Part shown: positions 23,540 to 32,817 of the stretch, piece after piece
How the letters are laid out: each line of letters begins with the position of its first letter
Position numbering within the stretch: the first letter of the stretch is position 1
DNA from: JBDTDV01 sp039922875
GTDB lineage: Bacteria > Actinomycetota > Actinomycetes > Actinomycetales > Microbacteriaceae
DNA length: 55,521 bases
Direction: 5' to 3'
Assembly (NCBI GenBank): GCA_039922875.1
Contig: JBDTDV010000034.1
Span: 1-55,521 of the forward strand
The notes under the pieces: generated by a model
What the model saw: the letters and a program-made list of their open reading frames with translations, nothing else
Database searches by the model: none
What the model was told of the DNA's origin: nothing
Translations under genes and position numbers: made by a program

Positions 23540-24178
23540 ATGTCGTCTCAAAGCTTTGCCGCTACGGAATTTGTCGTTCGCACGATCGCGCAAACCTCAT
23601 GTGACAACGAGAAGCGATTCGGCGATCTCGACGCCGTGGTCGGAGACGGCGACTTCGGCTATTCGCTCGCTCGCGGTTTCGAAGTCATCCTGGCCGACTG
23701 GGACAGCTACGACCGCAGCGACATCGGAACGTTCCTGCAGAAGATCGCGATCGCCATCACGAACCGGATCGGCGGAACCTCTGGACCGATTTGGGGGACC
23801 GCGTTCTTGCGCGCGGGGGGAAAGCTCAAGGGTCACGATGAAATCAGCGGAGCAGAGGTCATCACCGCGTTGCGCGCCGCAGCCGAGGGGATCCAGGCCA
23901 GGGGTGGTGCGGCACTGGGAGACAAGACGCTGCTGGACGCGCTCGTCCCGGCGACCGATGTCCTCGAGACAAAACTGACCGAGGGCGTCAGCGCGGCCGA
24001 GGCGCTGGAAGCGAGCGCGATCGCTGCCGAAGCGGCAGCTGAGGCGACCACATCGATGCAGGCGATGCGAGGACGCGCCGCGTACACGGGGGAGCGCAGC
24101 ATCGGCTCTGTCGATCCTGGAGCGGTTGCGGTCGCGGTGATCTTCCGGCGCCTCAGTGATGAATGGACGTCGCGATGA
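23540..24178 (+). CDS. dhaL: Dihydroxyacetone kinase subunit L
   Basis: 212 aa. LDAVVGDGDFGYSLARGF holds the Asp residues that bind ADP-Mg; GGTSGPIWGTAFLRAG, GDKTLLDALVPA and GRAAYTGERSIGSVDPGA are the remaining DhaL motifs. It transfers phosphate to the ketose bound by DhaK. It lies between the CbbY-like and dhaK genes. No DhaM-type PTS gene is in the window, so the phosphate donor (ATP or PTS) is open. Confidence 0.9.
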   Translation: MSSQSFAATEFVVRTIAQTSCDNEKRFGDLDAVVGDGDFGYSLARGFEVILADWDSYDRSDIGTFLQKIAIAITNRIGGTSGPIWGTAFLRAGGKLKGHDEISGAEVITALRAAAEGIQARGGAALGDKTLLDALVPATDVLETKLTEGVSAAEALEASAIAAEAAAEATTSMQAMRGRAAYTGERSIGSVDPGAVAVAVIFRRLSDEWTSR

Positions 24179-24264
24179 TACGTCGGCCGCGGCCGGATGG
24201 CCGAGAAATCGACGTGTCAAAGACCTGCTGAGTGCATAATCGCAAACGCAAAGAAGGATGAATC

Positions 24265-25263
24265 ATGACAAAGATGTTTGTTAACGATCCGAAGCAGTTC
24301 GTCCCAGAGTTTCTCAAAGGCATTGCCCTAGCGAACCCGGACACCCTCACCTATGACCCGAGGTTCAACCTGATCGCGCGAGCGGACGCACCTCGCAACG
24401 ACAAGGTCTCGATCATCCAGGGCTCCGGTTCCGGCCACGAGCCCGCGCACGTCCTGGTGGTCGGCAAGGGACTACTCGATGCGGCATGCCCCGGCGACGT
24501 TTTCTCCGCACCGCCTTTGGAATATGTGCAGGAAGCGATCAAGCGGGTTGCCTCCGACAAGGGCATCTTGCTGATCGTGAACAATTACACCGGTGACCGG
24601 CTCGTCTTCGACATGGCACAGGAGTTCGCCGAGGCCGACGGCATGAACATCAAGACGATCATGGTCAACGATGACGTTTCGGTGCAGGACTCGACTTATA
24701 CCGTGGGCCGACGCGGTGTCGCCGGCAACTTCTTCGTGATCAAGGCCGTCGGCGCGGCCGCGGAAGAGGGCGCCGATCTCGATGAGTTGGTGCGGATCGG
24801 GGAGAAGGTGAACTCGGTGGCGCGCACGATCGGAGTCGGCCTGACCGCACCAACGCCCCCGGCCCGCGGCGAACCGCTGTTCGACCTGCCGGCGGATGAG
24901 ATCGAGGTCGGTATCGGAATCCATGGTGAGCCCGGGAGGCGTCGCGCCAAGATCGCTGCGGCGAACGACATCGTCGGTGAGCTGCTCGAAGCCGTCGTCG
25001 CCGACTTGCCGTTCAGCAGCGGGGACCGGGTGGCCGTCCAGGTCAACGGGCTGGGAGGCACCCCGATCAGCGAGCTCTATCTCGTCTACGGCATTGTGCA
25101 CGAACGCCTCGCGGAGCTCGGCATCACCGTTGCTCGCAGCTATGTCGGGAACTACACGACGTCGTTGGATGCTGCCGGCGCCTCGATCACCCTGGTCAAG
25201 GTCGACGACGAAATCGAACGCCTCCTTGCCGCGCCAGCCGAAGCGGGGGTCCGCATCTTCTGA
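24265..25263 (+). CDS. dhaK: Dihydroxyacetone kinase subunit K
   Basis: 332 aa, full length. GSGSGHEPAH (substrate loop), NNYTGD (catalytic Asp), YTVGRRGVAGN and GIGIHGEPG with the His that covalently binds the ketone are all present; the C-terminal LVKVDDEIERLL is typical. It binds dihydroxyacetone or a related ketose such as erythrulose. AAGAAGGATGAATC precedes the ATG. It ends eight bases from the convergent acyl-CoA synthetase gene. Confidence 0.92.
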   Translation: MTKMFVNDPKQFVPEFLKGIALANPDTLTYDPRFNLIARADAPRNDKVSIIQGSGSGHEPAHVLVVGKGLLDAACPGDVFSAPPLEYVQEAIKRVASDKGILLIVNNYTGDRLVFDMAQEFAEADGMNIKTIMVNDDVSVQDSTYTVGRRGVAGNFFVIKAVGAAAEEGADLDELVRIGEKVNSVARTIGVGLTAPTPPARGEPLFDLPADEIEVGIGIHGEPGRRRAKIAAANDIVGELLEAVVADLPFSSGDRVAVQVNGLGGTPISELYLVYGIVHERLAELGITVARSYVGNYTTSLDAAGASITLVKVDDEIERLLAAPAEAGVRIF

Positions 25264-25270
25264 GTGCCTG

Positions 25271-26992
25271 CTAAGGCTTGACGAATTTGCCGGCTGCCGC
25301 GTCCGCCGACGCGCGTTGCTTCAGCACGAAGTGCTGCTTCTTCCCGGTCGCGGTGTACGGCAGTTCGGTCACGAAGGTGTACCGGCGTGGCCGCTTGTAG
25401 TGCGCGAGGGAATCGCTGGCCCGCAGATAGCCGTCCAATTCCCGCGCCGCTGCTTCGGCATCCGAAAGCATGCCGGGTCGCGGCTGCACGTAGGCCACGA
25501 CGAGTTCGCCCCATTCCGCGTCGGGGAGGCCGACCACGATGCTGTCCGCAACATTCGGGTGGCCGGCCAGGACCTCCTCGACCTGGACCGGATGCACGTT
25601 TTCGCCGCCGGAGATGATCATGTCGTCCTTGCGGCCGATCACGGTGATCAGCTCGTTGTCGTCCCAGCTGGCCAGGTCGCCAGGGTAAAGCCAGCCGTCG
25701 TGGAATTTGAGACTCTGCTCCTCCGGGTTGTGCATATACGCGTAGCCGGATTTCACCGACCGCATGATGACCTCGCCGATCTCGTGGCCGTCCTTGTTCA
25801 CTACGTCATCCGGCGCGGCAACCTTGTCCTGGTACACCTTGACCACCGCGACATCGTCGTCGAGGCAGGCACGGCCGGCAGTGCCGGCGCCATCCGGCAG
25901 GTCCTCCGGGCGCAGGTAGGTGTTCCAGAACGCCTCGGTGGTGCCGTAGCCGTTGGCGATCCGCGGGGTGAGCACCCGCTGGTAGCGTAGCGCCGCGGCC
26001 CGGTCAAGCGGCGACCCCATGGTGACCATGCCGCGCAGGGAGCTGAGATCGCGGGCGCGGGACTCCTGCGCGTCGGCCAGCCGCTCCAGGTTGGTCGGGG
26101 CGCCGATCACGTAGGTCAGCGCGTACTTCTCGACGCTGTCCAGCACGAGGTCCGCATCGAACCGCGGCAACGTCACCGCCTCCGCTCCGACGAAGAACAC
26201 GGTGTTCGGCCCCGCGCAGTAGTTGCCGCCGCGGTGGAACCACGGCGAGAGGTTCATCGTTTTGTCGGTCGGGCCGAGCGGGAAGTGCATGATCACGTCA
26301 TGAGCGGTCAGCACCTCGTTCAGGCTGGCCAACGGAACGGCCTTCGGCATGCCGGTGGTTCCAGAGGTGTATAGGCGCGAGGTTTCGTCCCAGACGGTGG
26401 CACCCTCCGGGGCCCGGAAGGTTGGCGCGCCCTCGACCAGCAGCTCGTCGAACCCGATCGAGCCGGGAATGCGCTCGCCGTCGCCGACCGCGACGATGAC
26501 CGGGGGCGTGAAGCTCGCCAACTCCAGCGCCTTCACGGTGTCCTCGATCGCGGAGGTCTCGTAGACGAAGATCCTGGGCTTGGAGGTATTCAGGATGCTG
26601 GCGGTCTCGGCCGGTGCGAGCCGGAAGTTTATCGGGGAACTCACCGCGCGCAGCCCCTGCGCAGCGACGTACAGGAACGCGAACTCGGGCCGGTTCATCA
26701 GCTGATAGCCGACCAGGTCGCCCACGCCGACGCCGTGCTCGGCCAGGCCGGCGACCAGGCTGCCGGTCACCATGCCGAGCTGCGCATAGGTCCAGGATCG
26801 TCCGGTTTCCGAATCGGTCAGAGCAATCCGGTTGGCGTACCGGTGTGTGTTTCGTTCGACCGCCGAGGCATAGGTGAAGTGTTTCTCGAACACGTCCCGG
26901 AGGAGGCTGGGATCATAGTCGGTATTGCGCTGGGAGCTGGTGTGGGACTCGTCGGCTGTTTGCGCGGCATCCGCGTCATGGACTGATGTCAT
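25271..26992 (-). CDS. Acyl-CoA synthetase (AMP-forming)
   Basis: 573 aa adenylate-forming enzyme. The P-loop YTSGTTGMPKAVPL, the A5 block NGYGTTEAFWNTYL, WLYPGDLASWDD, the A8 hinge GRKDDMIISGGENVHPVQVEE and the C-terminal Lys in TATGKKQHF are intact. It makes acyl-CoA from a fatty or aromatic acid with ATP; the chain specificity is not readable. GGGGAG lies eight bases before the ATG. It is a single gene, not obviously linked to the catabolic island. Confidence 0.9.
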   Translation of the reverse strand: MTSVHDADAAQTADESHTSSQRNTDYDPSLLRDVFEKHFTYASAVERNTHRYANRIALTDSETGRSWTYAQLGMVTGSLVAGLAEHGVGVGDLVGYQLMNRPEFAFLYVAAQGLRAVSSPINFRLAPAETASILNTSKPRIFVYETSAIEDTVKALELASFTPPVIVAVGDGERIPGSIGFDELLVEGAPTFRAPEGATVWDETSRLYTSGTTGMPKAVPLASLNEVLTAHDVIMHFPLGPTDKTMNLSPWFHRGGNYCAGPNTVFFVGAEAVTLPRFDADLVLDSVEKYALTYVIGAPTNLERLADAQESRARDLSSLRGMVTMGSPLDRAAALRYQRVLTPRIANGYGTTEAFWNTYLRPEDLPDGAGTAGRACLDDDVAVVKVYQDKVAAPDDVVNKDGHEIGEVIMRSVKSGYAYMHNPEEQSLKFHDGWLYPGDLASWDDNELITVIGRKDDMIISGGENVHPVQVEEVLAGHPNVADSIVVGLPDAEWGELVVAYVQPRPGMLSDAEAAARELDGYLRASDSLAHYKRPRRYTFVTELPYTATGKKQHFVLKQRASADAAAGKFVKP

Positions 26993-27094
26993 TCGATTTT
27001 CTCCCCGGGATTTGAGCGCCGGGCAGGCTACAAAGCGGTCTGCCAGGCGGCGCTGCCAGCCTATGACGTGCCGGGGGGACCGCGGAAGGGGCGA

Positions 27095-27859
27095 TCAGCG
27101 CTGGCAGTGCGGGCAGAAATAGCTATCACGCGCGTTCAGGTCACGGTCCAGCAGGATTGGCGTGCCACAGCGTCGGCAGGACTCGCGCTCACGTCCGTAC
27201 ACCCAGCTACGCTGCCCCGGCCGGAGGTTGCCGGTGGTGCTGCGGGTGACCCGGTTACGGTTGGCCCGGATGAGTCGGTGCGCGAGGTCGACGGTCGCCG
27301 GAATGTCGGTTGCGCCCACGGGGCGGCTGGGCAGAATGCCGCGCAAGAAGCACACCTCGTTGACGTACACGTTGCCGAGCCCGGCGAGATTCCGCTGGTC
27401 CAGGAGCGCTTTGGCGATCGGGCGGTCGAGCCGAGCGGACAGGCGTCGGGCCGCTTCGACCGCGTCCCAGTCCGCACCTAAGAGATCCGGCCCGAGCTGG
27501 CCGACAACCTCGTCCTCGCGGTCCCGCGGCACGACGTGCAGCATTCCGAGGTCGAAGCCGACCGCGATCCGGTCGGCGGTCGCGAGTACGATCCGGGCGT
27601 GAAACGCCTGTCGACGCCAGACCTCACCGGACCGGTAAACGTGCCAGGTACCCTCCATCTTGAGGTGGCTGTGGATGCTGTAGGCGCCGACCCGAATAAG
27701 CAGGTGCTTTCCGCGACTGGTGACCTCGTCGACGCCCGAGCCGGACAGGTCGACCGTCGCGAATCGCGGGACGCGGATATCGCAGCGGGTCAGGATCCGT
27801 CCGGCCAGCGCCGTGTTGAGCGCGGCGGCTGCCCGGTAGACGGTGTCACCCTCTGGCAT
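27095..27859 (-). CDS. nei: Endonuclease VIII-like DNA glycosylase (Nei2)
   Basis: 254 aa starting MPEGDTVYRAA, where Pro2 and Glu3 are the bifunctional glycosylase/lyase residues. The helix-two-turn-helix lies near LLDQRNLAGLGNVYVNE, and a zinc finger CRRC...CPHC closes the protein. It removes oxidised bases. It starts 15 bases after the lhr stop; the lhr-nei pair also occurs in Mycobacterium tuberculosis (Rv3296-Rv3297), so joint expression is expected. Confidence 0.92.
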   Translation of the reverse strand: MPEGDTVYRAAAALNTALAGRILTRCDIRVPRFATVDLSGSGVDEVTSRGKHLLIRVGAYSIHSHLKMEGTWHVYRSGEVWRRQAFHARIVLATADRIAVGFDLGMLHVVPRDREDEVVGQLGPDLLGADWDAVEAARRLSARLDRPIAKALLDQRNLAGLGNVYVNEVCFLRGILPSRPVGATDIPATVDLAHRLIRANRNRVTRSTTGNLRPGQRSWVYGRERESCRRCGTPILLDRDLNARDSYFCPHCQR

Positions 27860-27874
27860 CGGATGCTCCGGCGG

Positions 27875-30800
27875 TCATGAGCGCATCCGAAGGCCGCGGG
27901 GGGTCGCCGAGAAACCCGCGGCGGTGAGCGCGTGACCAAGCGGGGTGCCCAGGATGAAATCGCCGTTGACCGTCTCGATGGTCAGCTTCTCGACGCCTCG
28001 GCGTCGGATCAGCGCGCCGAGCGCGTCCGCGGCCGCCACCAGATCAAGGTGGACAGGGCTCGTCACCCCGTCGGAGCCGGCATCCGGGTCGTCGGTGAAG
28101 GCAAGCAGGGTCTTGCCGCCGCGTTCGAGGTACAGCGTGAGCGCTCCGTCGACAAGGACGACGAGCGCGCCCGCCTTGCGGCCGGGACGGTGGCCGGTCT
28201 GCGGCTCTCCCGCGACCGTAAGTACCGGCCAGGCCAGCGCGGCACCGTAGGGATTAGCCGGATCTGTCGCGGCCAATACGACGGCATGCCTGGGCGGCTC
28301 CTGCGGGTTATCGAGCACGAATGAGCGGAGCCGGTCCACCGTGCTTGAACCCGCGAACTGGGCCGCTCCGAGCGTCTCCACGAAGTAGCCGCGTCGACAC
28401 CGGCCGGAGTCCTCGAACCCGCTGAGCACCCGGTAGGCGAGCGCGAATCCGCCGGGGGAGCCTTCGTTCATCACCGCCCCGCGAGTGACCACCCCGTACC
28501 GCTCGAGCAGTGTTTCGGCCAGCGCATGGGCACGCACGGTCGGGTCGGTTTCCGGCAGGGGCAGGATGGACCAGCGGCCGGCCATCGTCGGCGGTCCGGA
28601 GCGGTTCGCCAATGCCGGCTTGCCGTATCCGCGCCCCGCGCCGCGGTAGAGCCGGGTGCGCGGCGCGCGCCTTGGCTGTCTGTGTGCCCCGCCGCCGCTG
28701 GTCAAGAGCCGCAGTGGGGTGAGGGTGTCATTGGTGATCAGCCCCGCCCAGGTGAGATCCCACAGCGCAGTGACGAGAGAGGCGTCGTCGCTCGCGCCGA
28801 CCGCATCCGCAAGCTGCCGGAAAAAGAATGCTCCGCCGGTGCCCAGCGCCACGAGCACGTCGCGCTGAAGCGCATCCGTCTCGATGCTGTCGGCGTTGGT
28901 GTTGGTGTTGGTGTTGGCGCCGGTCGGGTCGGTTAGGTCGGGCACGGTGGCACCGCGTGGCAACGGCAGGGTCAGCGGAGCCGTCTCCGCCAGGTGCAGG
29001 CTCACCCAGCCGTCGTGGCCCGGCAGCACACCACTTCCGGCCCAGATCACTTCGCCGGATGCTGTCAGCGCGTCGAGCATCGCTGGATTGTAGTCGGCGA
29101 CCCGGCTCGGCAGGATCAGCGACTCCCATGCCGATGCGGGAATACGGGCGCCGGCGAGCTGCTCGATCACGGAAACGAGCGAATCCGTGCCGCGGAGGGT
29201 CCCGTCGGCGTGTTGCCAACTAGGCAGGAAACGGGCCAGGGTCTGCGGGTCGACCGGCTCGACTTCGTGTCGCAGCGCCGCGAGCGACCGGCGTCGAATG
29301 CGGCGCAACACGTCGGCGTCGCACCATTCCTGGCCGTGTTCGCCCGGGCGGAATTCGCCCTCGACCAGGCGCCGATCGTGGCCGAGTCGCCGCAGCGCGT
29401 CCTGGACAACGGCCGCACCGAGGCCGAAACGGTCGGATGCCTGCGCCGTGGTGAACGGCCCGTGGGTGCGGGCGAAACGGCTGAGCAGGTCGCCAAGCGG
29501 GTCGGCGACAGGTTCGATGAACGCGTCGGGGACGCCGATCGGCAGGGGCACCCCGATGGCGTCACGCAGTCGGCCGGCGTCTTCGACGGCCGCCCACCAC
29601 TGTGTGCCGTGATACCCGACCCGGATAGCACGCTTGGCCGAGGCCAGCGCCGCCAGCGCGTCGGCTGCGGCCTCGGGATCAGGTTCCAGGCGGGTTGCGA
29701 TCTCGGCGGTCGTCAGCGGCCCGAGCATCCGGAGCAGGTCGGCGACTCCCTCGACCCCGTGCGCTTTGCGTTCCGGGGCAAGCCGCTGCAGTTCGCTCTC
29801 GATCAACTCCATTACCGCGGGGTCGAGTAGTTCTCGCAGCTCCACCCGGCCGAGCAGGTCCGAGAGCAGGCTCGCATCCAGTGAGAGCGCGGCGGCCCGA
29901 CGTTCGGCCAGCGGGCTGTCGCCCTCGTACATGAACGCCGCAACATAGCCGAACAGCAGCGACCTGGCGAATGGCGATGCGGCATCCGTTGTCGTCTCGA
30001 CGATGCGGATGCTGCGGTCTGCGATTTGATTGGCAAGCTCGCGCAGCGCCGGCAGGTCGTAAACATCCTGTAGACACTCGCGGACCGTCTCCAGGATGAT
30101 CGGGAACGTGGGATATCTGCGCGCCACATCAAGAAGCTGCGACGCTTTTTGCCGTTGCTGCCAGAGCGGAGAGCGCCGCCCAGGGTTGTAGCGCGGAAGC
30201 AGCAGCGCTCTGGCTGCGCACTCGCGGAAGCGAGAGGCGAATAATGCCGAGCCGCCGACCTCGTCGGTCACGATCGTGTCGAGCTCGTCGGCGTCGAAGA
30301 CGAAGAGTTCGGCCGACGGTGGCTCGGATTCGGTGTCCGGAATCCGCACGATGAGGCCGTCATCGGCAGCCATGCAGCTCGCATCGATGCCGAACCGACT
30401 TCGGACCCGCGCGCCGACCGCCAACGCCCACGGCGCGTGCACTTGCATGCCGTATGGCGAATGCAAGATGAGTCGCCAGTCGCCGAGTTCGTCGCGAAAC
30501 CGTTCCGCGACGAGTGTTCGGTCGGTCGGCAGCCGCCCGGTGGCGGTGCGTTGCTCGCTCAAGAAGGCAAGCAGGTTGCCGGTGGCGCGCTCATCCAGGC
30601 CAGCGATGGTGCAGCGGGCGACGGCATCCGTCTCGGATGCCGCGCCGAGTTCGCGCACGAATGTTCCGATCGCCCGCCCCAGCTCGACCGGCCGGCCGAG
30701 CCCGTCGCCCTTCCAGAACGGCAGCCGGCCCGGCTGCCCGAACGCCGGGGTCACCAGAACCCGGTCATGGGTGATCTCCTGGATACGCCAGCTCGTCGAC

Positions 30801-32668
30801 CCGAGTGCGAAAATATCGCCGACCCGCGATTCGTACACCATCTCCTCGTCGAGCTCACCGACCCGCGCGCCGCCCTGGGCGGTTCCGGCGCTCCCCACCA
30901 TGAAGACGCCGAACAGCCCTCGGTCGGGAATGGTGCCGCCGCTGGTGACGGCCAACCGTTGTGCGCCGGGCCGGCCGGTCAGCAGGCCGGAATCGCGGTC
31001 CCAGACGATCCGCGGCCGCAACTCGGCGAACTCGTCGGACGGATATCGCCCGGCGAGCAGATCTAGGGTCGCGTCGTATGCGCTGCGCGGCAGACCGGCA
31101 AACGGGGCGCTGCGGCGCACGGTGTCGAACCACTCATCGGCGTCGACGGGTTCGAGCGCGACAGCCGCGATAGTCTGCTGAGCCAGAATATCCAACGGGT
31201 TCGCCGGCACTGCCAGGCTCTCGATCTGGCCGGCCACCATGCGTTCGGCTGCCACGGCCGAATGGATCAGGTCGGCGCGGTGTTTGGGGAAGATCACGCC
31301 CCGGGAGACCTCGCCGACCTGGTGGCCGGCCCGACCGACGCGCTGCAGGCCACTGGCCACCGACGGCGGGGACTCCACCTGCACGACCAGGTCGACCGCG
31401 CCCATATCGATGCCGAGCTCGAGACTGGAAGTGGCGACCACGCACCGCAACCGGCCGGATTTCAGGTCGTCCTCGATCATGGCCCGCTGCTCCTTGGATA
31501 CCGAACCATGGTGCGCTCGCGCCAATACCGGCTCGGCTCCCTCGGTTTGTCCGGATGCGCCTATCAGCTCCGCCGGCGGCCGCCTGGCCGCGGTCGCCAT
31601 GCCGGCGTCCCGCTGCCGGGTCGGATGCTCGGCAACGGGGTGCTCGCCGGGGATATGGTCGGGGTCCGGGCAGAGCCGGTCCGTGTAGATCTCGTTCAGC
31701 CGCGCGGTCAGACGTTCCGCGAGCCGGCGAGAATTCGCGAACACAATGGAGGAGCGGTGCGCGAGCACGCGGTCTGCGATCGCCTCTTCGACGTGCGGCC
31801 ACATCGACCCACCGCCGGGGTTCTCGTCGACACCGTCGCCGCGCGGTGCCGCGGCCAGATCGCTCATGTCATCCACCGGGACGATGACGCGCAGATCGAA
31901 GCGCTTGCCAGAGGGTGGTGCGACGATGCTGACCGGCGCGCGGCCTCCGAGGAAGCGGGCGACTTCCTCCAGCGGCCGTACCGTGGCGGAGAGGCCGATC
32001 CGTTGCGCCGGGGTGGACAGCAGCGCATCAAGTCGTTCCAGGGAGACGGCCAGGTGCGCGCCCCGCTTGGTTCCGGCGACCGCGTGCACCTCGTCGATGA
32101 TCACCGTCTCGACCCCGGCCAGCGTGTCCCGCGCCGCCGAGGTGAGCATGAGGAACAGCGACTCCGGGGTGGTGATCAGGATGTCCGGCGGCGTTCGCAC
32201 CAGTGCCCTGCGGTCGGCCGGCAGGGTGTCTCCAGAACGGACCCCGACGGTGACCGTTGGCGGTGCCGAGCCGAGGCGTTTCGCCGTCTGGGTGATTCCG
32301 ACCAGTGGGGCGCGCAGGTTGCGCTCCACGTCGATCGCGAGTGCCTTGAGCGGGGAGATGTAGAGGACGCGGGTCTGCGACGACCGTGCGGGTTCCGGCC
32401 GTCGCGATGTCTTTTCGGCCCGTGCTGTTGGTTTCACTCCCGAAGAGGCCGGTGCGGAACCCACCTCATGATCGGTCTGGATCAGCCGGTCAACGGCCCA
32501 GAGGAATGCCGCGAGGGTCTTGCCAGAACCTGTCGGGGCGACGACCAGCGCGTGTGAGCCGCCTGCTATCGCCGTCCAGGCGCCGACCTGCGCGTCGGTG
32601 GGCGCGTCAAAAGCCCCGGCGAACCATTCCCGGGTCGCGGGGGAAAACTGATCCAGCGCCTGTCTCAT
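27875..32668 (-). CDS. lhr: Large helicase-related protein Lhr
   Basis: 1597 aa ATP-dependent 3'-5' helicase. Motif I APTGSGKTLAAF is near residue 44; VIIDEVHAV (motif II), VATSSLELGIDMGAVDLVVQ, VASGLQRVGRAGHQ (motif VI) and the winged-helix/Lhr-core (about 480-900) follow. A long C-terminal domain of winged-helix and crenase-like repeats extends to the end. It acts in DNA repair. An in-frame (GTTGGT)n microsatellite at 28894-28917 encodes an Asn-Thr run. GGAG precedes the ATG. Confidence 0.93.
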   Translation of the reverse strand: MRQALDQFSPATREWFAGAFDAPTDAQVGAWTAIAGGSHALVVAPTGSGKTLAAFLWAVDRLIQTDHEVGSAPASSGVKPTARAEKTSRRPEPARSSQTRVLYISPLKALAIDVERNLRAPLVGITQTAKRLGSAPPTVTVGVRSGDTLPADRRALVRTPPDILITTPESLFLMLTSAARDTLAGVETVIIDEVHAVAGTKRGAHLAVSLERLDALLSTPAQRIGLSATVRPLEEVARFLGGRAPVSIVAPPSGKRFDLRVIVPVDDMSDLAAAPRGDGVDENPGGGSMWPHVEEAIADRVLAHRSSIVFANSRRLAERLTARLNEIYTDRLCPDPDHIPGEHPVAEHPTRQRDAGMATAARRPPAELIGASGQTEGAEPVLARAHHGSVSKEQRAMIEDDLKSGRLRCVVATSSLELGIDMGAVDLVVQVESPPSVASGLQRVGRAGHQVGEVSRGVIFPKHRADLIHSAVAAERMVAGQIESLAVPANPLDILAQQTIAAVALEPVDADEWFDTVRRSAPFAGLPRSAYDATLDLLAGRYPSDEFAELRPRIVWDRDSGLLTGRPGAQRLAVTSGGTIPDRGLFGVFMVGSAGTAQGGARVGELDEEMVYESRVGDIFALGSTSWRIQEITHDRVLVTPAFGQPGRLPFWKGDGLGRPVELGRAIGTFVRELGAASETDAVARCTIAGLDERATGNLLAFLSEQRTATGRLPTDRTLVAERFRDELGDWRLILHSPYGMQVHAPWALAVGARVRSRFGIDASCMAADDGLIVRIPDTESEPPSAELFVFDADELDTIVTDEVGGSALFASRFRECAARALLLPRYNPGRRSPLWQQRQKASQLLDVARRYPTFPIILETVRECLQDVYDLPALRELANQIADRSIRIVETTTDAASPFARSLLFGYVAAFMYEGDSPLAERRAAALSLDASLLSDLLGRVELRELLDPAVMELIESELQRLAPERKAHGVEGVADLLRMLGPLTTAEIATRLEPDPEAAADALAALASAKRAIRVGYHGTQWWAAVEDAGRLRDAIGVPLPIGVPDAFIEPVADPLGDLLSRFARTHGPFTTAQASDRFGLGAAVVQDALRRLGHDRRLVEGEFRPGEHGQEWCDADVLRRIRRRSLAALRHEVEPVDPQTLARFLPSWQHADGTLRGTDSLVSVIEQLAGARIPASAWESLILPSRVADYNPAMLDALTASGEVIWAGSGVLPGHDGWVSLHLAETAPLTLPLPRGATVPDLTDPTGANTNTNTNADSIETDALQRDVLVALGTGGAFFFRQLADAVGASDDASLVTALWDLTWAGLITNDTLTPLRLLTSGGGAHRQPRRAPRTRLYRGAGRGYGKPALANRSGPPTMAGRWSILPLPETDPTVRAHALAETLLERYGVVTRGAVMNEGSPGGFALAYRVLSGFEDSGRCRRGYFVETLGAAQFAGSSTVDRLRSFVLDNPQEPPRHAVVLAATDPANPYGAALAWPVLTVAGEPQTGHRPGRKAGALVVLVDGALTLYLERGGKTLLAFTDDPDAGSDGVTSPVHLDLVAAADALGALIRRRGVEKLTIETVNGDFILGTPLGHALTAAGFSATPRGLRMRS
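28894..28917. repeat. Hexanucleotide microsatellite in lhr
   Basis: GTTGGT repeats in tandem, coding NTNTNT on the lhr strand in a loop of the C-terminal region. Copy changes would stay in frame. Confidence 0.75.
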
Positions 32669-32791
32669 TGCTCCATCTCAGCACATGCCGGCGACAGCGC
32701 GCCGAGCATCAGAGGTCGTGGATCCCGCCACGGTGGCCGAACCGTTTCCGCGGAGTCAACGGATAGGTATATATTCCGAGAACATGCAATT

Positions 32792-32806
32792 TTGAGCATG
32801 GCTCAA
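32792..32806. promoter_or_regulatory. Inverted repeat upstream of the surface-protein gene
   Basis: TTGAGC-ATG-GCTCAA is a perfect 15-base inverted repeat ending 11 bases before the GTG start. TATATT at 32770-32775 could be the -10, placing the repeat in the early transcript as operator or hairpin. Confidence 0.35.
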
Positions 32807-32817
32807 GTGATGAAAGC

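Noticed and set aside
31262..32557. A 431-codon plus-strand frame opposite lhr
   Set aside because: It covers the highly conserved Lhr helicase motifs on the other strand and has no recognisable content.
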